NCBI GenBank assembly: GCA_031264205.1 | Contig: JAISEH010000128.1 | Location: 1 to 5,061, forward strand | Direction of reading: 5' to 3' | Length of the DNA stretch: 5,061 nt | Source of the DNA: Candidatus Margulisiibacteriota bacterium | Lineage (GTDB): Bacteria > Margulisbacteria > Termititenacia > Termititenacales > Termititenacaceae | Part shown: positions 1-5,061 of the stretch, piece by piece | Numbering within the stretch: the first letter of the stretch is position 1 | How the letters are laid out: each line of letters opens with the position of its first letter | The notes under the pieces: generated by a model | Databases searched by the model: none | Told to the model about the DNA's origin: nothing | Seen by the model: only the letters and a program-made list of their open reading frames with translations | Made by a program: the position numbers and the translations under genes

Positions 1-2241
1 ATTTTTTTAGGGAACGGCAGCCGTCCGTACACGCGCGCGGTCAACAGCCAGAAATGCATTCGCGTCTCCGGCAAGCACAATGATCTCGAGGAAGTCGGCA
101 AAGACACCTATCATCACACTTTTTTTGAGATGCTCGGCAATTGGTCTTTCGGCGATTATTATAAAACTGAGGCGATACAGTGGGCCTGGGAATTGTTGAC
201 CGAGGTCTGGCAGCTGCCCAAAGCTAAACTCTACGCCACAGTGCACACCGACGACAGGGAAGCCGCGGAGATTTGGCGGACAAAAACAGACATTGACCAT
301 GATCATATTAGTCCTTTTGAAAAAGAAAATTTTTGGGAAATGGGCGAGACCGGACCCTGCGGACCCTGCTCGGAAATACACATCGATCTGGGCGTAGACC
401 GCTGCGACAAAAAGGACGAGCCTGGCCACATCTGCGGCGTGAATGGCGGCTGCGCGCGTTTTATTGAGCTGTGGAATTTGGTTTTCATGCAATACGAGCG
501 CGGTGCGGACGGCAAATTGAAAGACCTGCCGAAAAAACATGTCGATACCGGCATGGGTTTTGAGCGCGTCTGCGCGGTCTTGCAGAATGTTTCTTCCAAT
601 TACGACACGGATATTTTTATTCCGTTGATTAAAGAAGCGGAAAAAATTTCCGGCGCGCCGTATCAGCCGGATTTGAGCGGTATGCCGCATCGCGTGATCG
701 CCGATCATCTGCGCATGTTGTCTTTTGCGATTGCCGACGGTATCTTGCCGGCCAATGACGGCCGCGGTTACGTGCTGCGCCGCGTTTTACGCCGAGCCGC
801 GCGTTACGGCCGCAAGCTGGGTTTGCGCGAGCCATTTCTTTACCGCATGGTCGGTGTGCTGGCGGAAACCATGGGCGCTGTTTTTCCGGAAATCAAAGAC
901 AAGCGCGAGTATGTGGAAAAAATTTTGCAGGCTGAGGAGCAGGCTTTCAATAAAACTCTCGACCGCGGGCTGGAGTTGTTTGCGGAAATAACGGCGCAAA
1001 ATCAAAAGTCCGGCCGGAAAATTATTTCCGGCGCGGAAGTTTTTAAACTTTATGACACTTACGGATTTCCGGTCGACTTGACGGCGATGCTGGCCGCGGA
1101 GCAAGGTCTGACTGTAGACCTGGCCGGTTTTGACGCGGAGATGCAAAAACAGCGCGACAAAGCTCGCGCCGCCGGATTGGGTGCCAAAAGCGGAGTTGGC
1201 GGAGAGATCGTGCTGGAGGGCGGCGACGAGGGCGCCAGGCAAGCCATGGCCAGACATCACACCGCCACGCATTTGCTCCACGCCGCTTTGCAAAAAGTGC
1301 TGGGCAAACACGCCACGCAAGCCGGCTCCATGGTCGCGCCGGAAAAATTGCGTTTTGATTTCAATCATTTTCAAGCCCTGACGCCGGAGGAAAAACAAAA
1401 AGTGGAAACTCTGGTCAATGTCGAAATAAAAAAGAATATAGATTTAGTTATCAAAGAAATGCCCATACAGGAGGCCAAGGCCAGCGGCGCTATGTCCTTG
1501 TTTGGCGAAAAATACGGCGCTGTGGTCCGCGTGGTGGCGATCGAGGATTTTTCCAAAGAATTTTGCGCCGGACATCATGTTGCCAATACCGGCGAGATCA
1601 AAGTTTTTAAATTGATTTCTGAATCGGCGTTGTCCACGGGCATACGGCGCATTGAAGCGGTGGCCGGTGACGCGGCGCCGGTTTATTATGCGCAGGAATT
1701 TGCCAAACTGAACGCGGATTTAAATAAATTGGACTTGCCGGAAATGCAGTTTGACGCGCAGGCCGCGCCGCCTGAATTGGACGAGCAATTGCAAGAGGGC
1801 TATCAGGATATTGAGCGGAAAAAAGAACAGTTAAAAAACGAACAGAAACAGCTGGAAAAACAAAAATTGCAGACGGCTTTGGCCAAAGTCGGTGAATACG
1901 CGCGGCAGAAAAAAGAAATAAAAAATATTCCGGTCATCGCGGTAAATATCGGCGAGGCTGACCGCGCCGCCGCTGCCGCCGTGGCGGACAGTCTGCGCAA
2001 TTCTCTGGGCGAAGGCGTGGTCGTGCTGGGCGCGGTGGATGCCGGCAAAGCGCTTTTACTGGCCGCGGTTACGCCGAAATATCAAACACCGGAATTTAAC
2101 GCCAATAAAATCATCCAAAAGATCGCTCCATTGATAGCCGGCCGCGGCGGCGGCAAACCAGATCTGGCGCAGGCCGGCGGCGCTAAACCGGACGGTTTGC
2201 CGGCAGCGTTGCAGGCGGCTGTTGATCTGGTCGGTTATTGA
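1..2241 (+). CDS. alaS: Alanyl-tRNA synthetase, 5'-truncated by the window, lacking the usual beta-barrel domain
   Basis: Ligates alanine to tRNA-Ala in the cytoplasm and hydrolyses mischarged Ser/Gly-tRNA-Ala. The frame is open from base 1, giving 746 residues; comparison with E. coli AlaRS (876 aa, from memory) suggests about 50 N-terminal residues lie outside the window. Seen, in residues of this partial protein: class II catalytic core with HHTFFEMLGNWSFGDYYK (38-55), GPCGPCSEIH (about 118-127) and motif-3-like DTGMGFERVCAVLQ (about 182-195); tRNA-recognition region with NDGRGYVLRR (about 252-261) and YDTYGFPVDLT (about 351-361); editing domain with H420-x3-H424 and C522-x3-H526; a charged coiled-coil-like stretch (about 595-625); and a C-terminal domain ending in GRGGGKPDLAQAGG (about 714-727). 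The linker between KARAA and the editing HxxxH is only about 27 residues, so the beta-barrel with its AESGGQ-type glycine motif is missing. The frame is otherwise intact, so this is not an obvious pseudogene. Stop TGA at 2239-2241; ruvX follows after 11 nt. Confidence 0.97.
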   Translation: MFLGNGSRPYTRAVNSQKCIRVSGKHNDLEEVGKDTYHHTFFEMLGNWSFGDYYKTEAIQWAWELLTEVWQLPKAKLYATVHTDDREAAEIWRTKTDIDHDHISPFEKENFWEMGETGPCGPCSEIHIDLGVDRCDKKDEPGHICGVNGGCARFIELWNLVFMQYERGADGKLKDLPKKHVDTGMGFERVCAVLQNVSSNYDTDIFIPLIKEAEKISGAPYQPDLSGMPHRVIADHLRMLSFAIADGILPANDGRGYVLRRVLRRAARYGRKLGLREPFLYRMVGVLAETMGAVFPEIKDKREYVEKILQAEEQAFNKTLDRGLELFAEITAQNQKSGRKIISGAEVFKLYDTYGFPVDLTAMLAAEQGLTVDLAGFDAEMQKQRDKARAAGLGAKSGVGGEIVLEGGDEGARQAMARHHTATHLLHAALQKVLGKHATQAGSMVAPEKLRFDFNHFQALTPEEKQKVETLVNVEIKKNIDLVIKEMPIQEAKASGAMSLFGEKYGAVVRVVAIEDFSKEFCAGHHVANTGEIKVFKLISESALSTGIRRIEAVAGDAAPVYYAQEFAKLNADLNKLDLPEMQFDAQAAPPELDEQLQEGYQDIERKKEQLKNEQKQLEKQKLQTALAKVGEYARQKKEIKNIPVIAVNIGEADRAAAAAVADSLRNSLGEGVVVLGAVDAGKALLLAAVTPKYQTPEFNANKIIQKIAPLIAGRGGGKPDLAQAGGAKPDGLPAALQAAVDLVGY

Positions 2242-2243
2242 GC

Positions 2244-2247
2244 GGAG
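2244..2247 (+). promoter_or_regulatory. Ribosome binding site deciding the ruvX start
   Basis: GGAG lies 5 nt before ATG 2253. An alternative in-frame TTG at 2238, overlapping the alaS stop as TTGA, would add five residues. The SD-like site sits downstream of that TTG and so cannot serve it. Starting at ATG 2253 also places the conserved IDYG motif near the N-terminus, as in E. coli YqgF. Confidence 0.7.
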
Positions 2248-2252
2248 CCGAA

Positions 2253-2666
2253 ATGACCAATATTCTGGCTATTGATTACGGTAGCAAAAGGATCGGTCTG
2301 GCCGCCAGTAATCAGCTCGGCATCAGCGCGCCGCTGGATTTTATCGAGAATAATTCGGAGAAAATAAAAAAATTACGGCAGATTATTCAAGACAGAAATA
2401 TTCAAAAAATAATTCTGGGTTTGCCGGTGACTTTGTCCGGACGGGAAGAAAGCGCCGCGCAAAAAGCACGTAAATTTGCGGAAGAGCTGGCGGCGCTAAA
2501 TTTGCCGGTCGAGTTTTATGATGAGCGTTTATCCACCGCGGAAGCGCATAAGATGATGTTACAATACGGACTGTCCTCCCGCGAGCGCCGGACAAAAGTT
2601 GACTCGCTGGCGGCCTGTATTTTGCTGGAAAATTATTTGAAGGAAAAAAAATGCGCAATAATTTAA
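2253..2666 (+). CDS. ruvX: RuvX/YqgF family RNase H-fold nuclease (putative pre-16S rRNA nuclease / Holliday junction resolvase)
   Basis: Cytoplasmic 137-residue protein, close to the size of E. coli YqgF. The family is annotated either as a Holliday-junction resolvase or as a nuclease maturing the 16S rRNA 5' end; the sequence cannot choose between these. Seen: an N-terminal beta-strand with the acidic residue of the RNase H fold in LAIDYGSKRIGLA (D8), IILGLPVTLSG (about 53-63), the conserved YDERLST (89-95, with D90 E91 R92) and C-terminal KVDSLAACILLENYL, whose D117 is the usual third acidic position. No signal peptide or membrane segment. I chose ATG 2253 because of the GGAG 5 nt upstream and the fit to the family N-terminus; TTG 2238 is the alternative (142 aa). 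The gene follows alaS by 11 nt, and its last 16 nt overlap the mltG start, suggesting translational coupling within one operon. Confidence 0.94.
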   Translation: MTNILAIDYGSKRIGLAASNQLGISAPLDFIENNSEKIKKLRQIIQDRNIQKIILGLPVTLSGREESAAQKARKFAEELAALNLPVEFYDERLSTAEAHKMMLQYGLSSRERRTKVDSLAACILLENYLKEKKCAII

Positions 2667-3754
2667 AAAAATACCGGCGTCAGGTCGCTCTGTCTTGGAG
2701 AAAAAACAAAAAATATCTGCAACGGATTTTTTATCGCTACACGCTGCCGGTGGCTTTGCTGTTAACGTTTTGGTCGACGATTTTTTTAGGTGTGGACAAT
2801 AGTTTTTCGCGGCGGACTTTTTTAATCAAAATACAAAAAAATAATACGGCGCATGAAGTGTTGGCCGCGCTGCACGCCAACGGCTTGATACGGAATAAAT
2901 TTAACACCAAACTGGCGGTGCGTTTGGGGCGTTATGACCGCAAAATTCACGCCGGTGAATTTATGCTGGCGCCGAGCATGTCGCTAAAAAGAATTATGGA
3001 AACTCTGGGCGAACGGCATGGTTTGAGTTTGACCTCGTCAAAACAGGTGGTGATCCCCGAAGGATATTCTCTGCAGGAAATAATCAGCGTGCTCGATAAA
3101 GCTGGCGTGGTCAGCAAAAAAGCTTTTGCGGATTATTTTGCCGCGTACGAGCCGCGGCTCTGGCGCGAGCGTTATGCTTTTCTGGCGGACAATAAATTGA
3201 CCGGCGCGGTTTTTTTCGAAGGCTATCTGTATCCCGACACGTATATTTTTGCCGAAGACACCACACCGCAGGCTGTGCTGGATTTTATGCTAGGGCGTTT
3301 TGAGAAAAAAATCTATCCGCGGCTACAAGCGGCGGCTGGCGTTTACAATATTCATGAGCTGCTGACGCTGGCCTCGATCGTGGAAAAAGAGGCGGTATTC
3401 AAGGAGGAGATGCCGCTCATTGCCGGCGTGTATTACAATCGCCTGCGTATCCGTATGCATCTGGGGTCTTGTCCGACGATCAAATACGCGCTGGGCAATC
3501 CGCGCAAAAAAAATGTGCTGTATAAAGATTTGGAGATCAAATCGCCGTACAACACTTACAAAAATTACGATTTGCCACCAAGTCCGATCTGCTCACCGGG
3601 GCTGAACGCTGTCGATGCGATTGTAAACACGCCGAAGACCGCGTACTTATATTTTTTTGCCAAAGGTGACGGGACTTCGGTTTTTTCCAACACATATGAA
3701 GAGCATCTGCGCAAACAAGGCGCCAATCCGTCGTTTTTGTATAACAGCAAGTAA
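2651..3754 (+). CDS. mltG: Endolytic murein transglycosylase MltG (YceG-like)
   Basis: Inner-membrane enzyme that cleaves nascent peptidoglycan strands and is thought to set glycan chain length alongside the synthases. 367 residues, normal for the family. Seen: a strongly basic cytoplasmic N-terminus (1-30, many K/R), one membrane segment (about 32-49, TLPVALLLTFWSTIFLGV), a LysM-like extracytoplasmic region (about 55-130), then the YceG catalytic domain. This contains VVIPEGYS (133-140), FFEGYLYPDTY (188-198), LASIVEKEA (240-248), YYNRLRI (261-267), SPYNTY (298-303) and TPKTAYLYF (328-336). The Glu in SIVEKE (E245, less likely E247) corresponds to the catalytic Glu known from E. coli MltG. 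GAAGGA (2639-2644) lies 6 nt before ATG 2651, and the start overlaps ruvX by 16 nt. The frame ends in tandem stops TAA TGA (3752-3757). The usual GLPPGPI segment reads DLPPSPI here (307-313), a mild departure. Confidence 0.96.
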   Translation: MRNNLKKYRRQVALSWRKNKKYLQRIFYRYTLPVALLLTFWSTIFLGVDNSFSRRTFLIKIQKNNTAHEVLAALHANGLIRNKFNTKLAVRLGRYDRKIHAGEFMLAPSMSLKRIMETLGERHGLSLTSSKQVVIPEGYSLQEIISVLDKAGVVSKKAFADYFAAYEPRLWRERYAFLADNKLTGAVFFEGYLYPDTYIFAEDTTPQAVLDFMLGRFEKKIYPRLQAAAGVYNIHELLTLASIVEKEAVFKEEMPLIAGVYYNRLRIRMHLGSCPTIKYALGNPRKKNVLYKDLEIKSPYNTYKNYDLPPSPICSPGLNAVDAIVNTPKTAYLYFFAKGDGTSVFSNTYEEHLRKQGANPSFLYNSK

Positions 3755-3770
3755 TGAATAATAAAGTGTT

Positions 3771-3929
3771 TCATGGAGATTTAACGTCTGTGGTATTATT
3801 TTGGCCGATGGTTCGAGCCTCGTCGCAGAACGCCAGCCAGAGTTGACGTTCAGGCGAGCCCTGCAAGGCATCCCGAGCGTTATCGCTTAGTGGTTTTAAT
3901 GCATTTTCAATGATGTCTGTTAATTCGAT
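3771..3929 (-). pseudogene. Possible small gene or gene remnant, 52 codons, no canonical start codon
   Basis: On the minus strand an open frame runs from an in-frame TAG (3944-3942) to TGA (3773-3771). From ATC 3929 it reads 52 residues, starting IELTDIIENALKPLSDNARD and containing SPERQLWLAFCDEART near the middle. The mix of acidic, basic and hydrophobic residues looks like a folded helical protein rather than random frame noise. A GGGAG (3938-3934) sits 4 nt before the ATC, just where an ATG would be expected, so the start may have been lost by one base change or ATC may be used. No ATG, GTG or TTG start lies upstream of residue 22 in this frame. It is convergent with mltG, ending 17 nt from the mltG stop. 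I do not recognise the family. It could equally be a chance open frame, since 60 codons is short. Confidence 0.28.
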
Positions 3930-3951
3930 TACACTCCCTTTCTATTACACT
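3928..3951. repeat. ATTACACT direct repeat (period 16), operator-like
   Basis: ATTACACT occurs at 3928-3935 and 3944-3951, separated by CCCTTTCT. The heptamer occurs a third time, inverted, as GTGTAAT at 3997-4003. One copy coincides with the candidate minus-strand -10 box and another with the start region of the minus-strand reading frame. An operator role is inference only. Confidence 0.35.
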
Positions 3952-3972
3952 GTTCCGAAAAATGCGACACAA
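3944..3972 (-). promoter_or_regulatory. Candidate minus-strand promoter for the small reading frame
   Basis: On the minus strand TTGTGT (3972-3967) is followed after exactly 17 bp by TGTAAT (3949-3944), five of six matching the TATAAT consensus; the -35 matches only in TTG. Transcription would begin near 3938, almost at the GGGAG site, leaving a very short leader. This is a sigma-70-type match by eye in AT-rich DNA. Confidence 0.3.
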
Positions 3973-4000
3973 GGCAACCTCATGCGCCTGTTTTTTGTGT
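3967..4000 (+). terminator. Weak hairpin with T-run, possible terminator
   Basis: ACACAA (3967-3972) can pair with TTGTGT (3995-4000), and inside it GGC (3973-3975) with GCC (3986-3988); six T (3991-3996) follow the inner stem. The inner stem is short (3-4 bp) and the T-run is partly used by the outer stem, so this is not a canonical intrinsic terminator. It lies more than 200 nt beyond the mltG stop and overlaps the candidate minus-strand -35. Confidence 0.18.
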
Positions 4001-4056
4001 AATTTGGGGCAGTTTGTTTAAAACATGATAAAAAATCAATGCATTTATTAATCTCG

Positions 4057-4088
4057 TTGTGCCGATAATTTAGTATAGTAAGTATAGT
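4057..4088 (+). promoter_or_regulatory. Candidate promoter for the last gene
   Basis: TATAGT boxes occur at 4074-4079 and 4083-4088. The best -35-like hexamer, TTGTGC at 4057-4062, is 20 bp from the second box, which is long. The AT-rich context and the distance to the GTG start (24 nt after the second box) suit a promoter with a short leader. No good consensus -35 at 16-18 bp was found. Confidence 0.35.
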
Positions 4089-4089
4089 A
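4072..4089 (+). repeat. Perfect 9-bp tandem repeat, AGTATAGTA twice
   Basis: AGTATAGTA at 4072-4080 is repeated immediately at 4081-4089. Each copy contains a -10-like TATAGT, so the duplication doubles the probable promoter element upstream of the last gene. Confidence 0.85.
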
Positions 4090-4101
4090 AAAGTCTGTTA
4101 T

Positions 4102-4107
4102 GGGGGA
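4102..4107 (+). promoter_or_regulatory. Ribosome binding site deciding the GTG start at 4113
   Basis: GGGGGA ends 5 nt before GTG 4113. The same frame is closed upstream by TAG at 4071-4073, and no ATG lies between. The first in-frame ATG (residue 14, at 4152) lacks an equally good site, so GTG 4113 is preferred. Confidence 0.6.
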
Positions 4108-4112
4108 TTTTT

Positions 4113-5061
4113 GTGGTTGATGTAAATGGTAATAATTATAGTTCAGCTGGAATGCGGAATTTTATTACCGATCATGCACAACAGCCGAAAGAAGTCAGAC
4201 CGCCTTATAAAGTAGAAGCCAGTGTAACGACAAGTGACGAATTCTATCGTTCTAGCGCGGAAAGTAAAACAACAAGACCAACGAGACAAGGGATTCTAGG
4301 TGATACACGTAATGCTGGTTTGATAAATTCGTTTTACGATTTTTTTAATAGGGAACGTCCTAATTTCATTATTCAAGTTCAAGCAGGCGACTTGGATATA
4401 GTTAATAATAATACTGGTGCGTATAAAGATACATCAGTTACGCCGTTGTTGACACTGGATGTTGACCGGAATGATCCAGATACACATAAGGCAATAGTTG
4501 AAGCCACAATATCAAGAACAGCGTGGGTCGAGGAGCCCAGACCGGAAAACGGAAAAATATTTGATCTGGACTTTAGGCGGTTAGAACAGGAGATTGTCCA
4601 AAAAATTAGAGGAACTTCCGCGCAAAATTCGCCAGAGATGCACGATATACCAATGGCGACCTTGCGGGATATTTATGAGCTTACCTCGGAGGACATAGAG
4701 TTATTTGACGGTGATTACAAAAAGGAAGCTTTAAGGTTGATCCAAGGGGATATGCAAGAACGCATACAAGAAGCTGGAGATGAGGACAAGGGCTTAATGA
4801 GTTTTGCCGAGATGGTGATGCATTATCCGCCGAATGATGGCAGATTTGGCCAAGCTGGCGAACTACCGGATTTTGGTAATTGGAAAGGTGATTTTAAGGT
4901 GGGGTTTAGAATGGTGAATAATAAATTAGAGATTGTTAAGAACAGCATGGAACTAACAACTATGCCAGGTAATGATCAATTAAAACTGGTATTTTCCACC
5001 GTGGATCATGACGCGGACGGAAATGAGAAAATTACGAAATATAACATCATATATGACATAG
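4113..5061 (+). CDS. Unrecognised protein, 3'-truncated by the window (at least 316 residues)
   Basis: An uninterrupted frame of 316 codons from GTG 4113 to the window end, with no stop seen; the length and clean ribosome site make it a real gene. I do not recognise the family. No signal peptide, long hydrophobic segment or cysteine is visible in this part, and it is rich in Asp, Glu and Asn, suggesting a soluble, acidic protein. Layout seen: a polar, probably disordered N-terminus (1-60, many S/T/N/Q); a probable beta-rich block (about 84-140, from NFIIQVQAGDLDIV onward); charged helices (about 152-167 and 183-236); then alternating hydrophobic strands (about 259-316) around DHDADGNEKI (298-307), which resembles a DxDxDG calcium loop but lacks the EF-hand Glu at position 12. 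AGA/AGG make 11 of 19 Arg codons, unlike alaS (3 of 36). It is same-strand but separated from mltG by 358 nt with its own probable promoter, so likely an independent, possibly acquired, gene. Confidence 0.85.
   Translation, partial: MVDVNGNNYSSAGMRNFITDHAQQPKEVRPPYKVEASVTTSDEFYRSSAESKTTRPTRQGILGDTRNAGLINSFYDFFNRERPNFIIQVQAGDLDIVNNNTGAYKDTSVTPLLTLDVDRNDPDTHKAIVEATISRTAWVEEPRPENGKIFDLDFRRLEQEIVQKIRGTSAQNSPEMHDIPMATLRDIYELTSEDIELFDGDYKKEALRLIQGDMQERIQEAGDEDKGLMSFAEMVMHYPPNDGRFGQAGELPDFGNWKGDFKVGFRMVNNKLEIVKNSMELTTMPGNDQLKLVFSTVDHDADGNEKITKYNIIYDI

Larger units (their letters stand above)
3755..4112. other. 358-nt gap between mltG and the last gene
   Basis: No full-length gene is visible. The left part (about 3800-3885) is GC-richer and belongs to a startless minus-strand reading frame. 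The right part (about 3886-4112) is AT-rich and holds repeats and promoter-like sequence. AATAATA (3757-3763) and TATTATT (3794-3800) form a perfect 7-bp inverted repeat with a 30-nt loop, too weak and AT-only for a convincing terminator. AATGCATTT occurs at 3898-3906 and 4038-4046. I see no tRNA, no insertion sequence ends and no recognisable riboswitch. Confidence 0.7.

Noticed and set aside
7..708. 233-codon open frame on the minus strand
   Set aside because: It lies entirely antisense to the conserved alaS catalytic domain; the translation has no family resemblance, and the codon bias of alaS explains the open frame.
787..1398. 203-codon minus-strand frame
   Set aside because: Antisense shadow of alaS, whose + frame is conserved across the whole stretch.
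2238..2252. TTG 2238 as the ruvX start, overlapping the alaS stop
   Set aside because: The SD-like GGAG lies downstream of it, and ATG 2253 fits the family N-terminus better.
2780..2790. ATTTTTTTAGG identical to window positions 1-11
   Set aside because: In both places it encodes I-F-L-G inside unrelated proteins; coincidence of codon choice, not a repeat element.
3757..3800. AATAATA...TATTATT inverted repeat as an mltG terminator
   Set aside because: Only 7 A/T pairs with a 30-nt loop and no proper T-run; unlikely to terminate transcription.
3810..3819. GGTTCGAGCC resembling a tRNA T-arm loop
   Set aside because: No five-pair T stem, acceptor stem or anticodon arm could be placed around it on either strand.
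3647..3871. 74-codon minus-strand frame beginning ATG 3871
   Set aside because: More than half is antisense to the conserved mltG C-terminus; the adjacent frame in the gap (3771-3929) looks more protein-like.

Overview
The window comes from a bacterial chromosome. Its left three quarters hold a compact, co-directional housekeeping cluster on the + strand: the 3' part of alaS (alanyl-tRNA synthetase, 1-2241, cut by the window start), ruvX/yqgF (2253-2666) and mltG (2651-3754). The alaS to ruvX gap is 11 nt, and ruvX and mltG overlap by 16 nt, so the three are very probably one transcription unit. An alaS, ruvX, mltG neighbourhood is familiar from Firmicutes and from several uncultured lineages. 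The protein sequences alone do not let me name a phylum. A deep-branching uncultured lineage is possible, because the AlaRS architecture is unusual.

The three products act separately: AlaRS charges and proofreads tRNA-Ala, RuvX is an RNase H-fold nuclease of rRNA processing or Holliday-junction resolution, and MltG is a membrane-anchored lytic transglycosylase that ends peptidoglycan glycan strands. Their link is probably shared expression in growing cells. The notable point is that AlaRS lacks the beta-barrel that normally lies between the tRNA-recognition and editing domains, and it carries variant residues in both metal-binding editing motifs.

From 3755 to 4112 there is a 358-nt gap without an ordinary gene. 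It holds a protein-like minus-strand reading frame of 52 codons with no canonical start (3771-3929), a possible minus-strand promoter (3944-3972), a repeated ATTACACT octamer, a weak hairpin followed by six T, and an AT-rich part ending in a perfect 9-bp tandem repeat, just upstream of the last gene.

The right end (4113-5061) is a long open frame beginning with GTG behind a GGGGGA ribosome site and running off the window. It encodes at least 316 residues of a protein I do not recognise. Its arginine codons (AGA/AGG 11 of 19, against 3 of 36 in alaS) and its AT-richer style differ sharply from the cluster, so the mltG end looks like a boundary between core and lineage-specific or acquired DNA.
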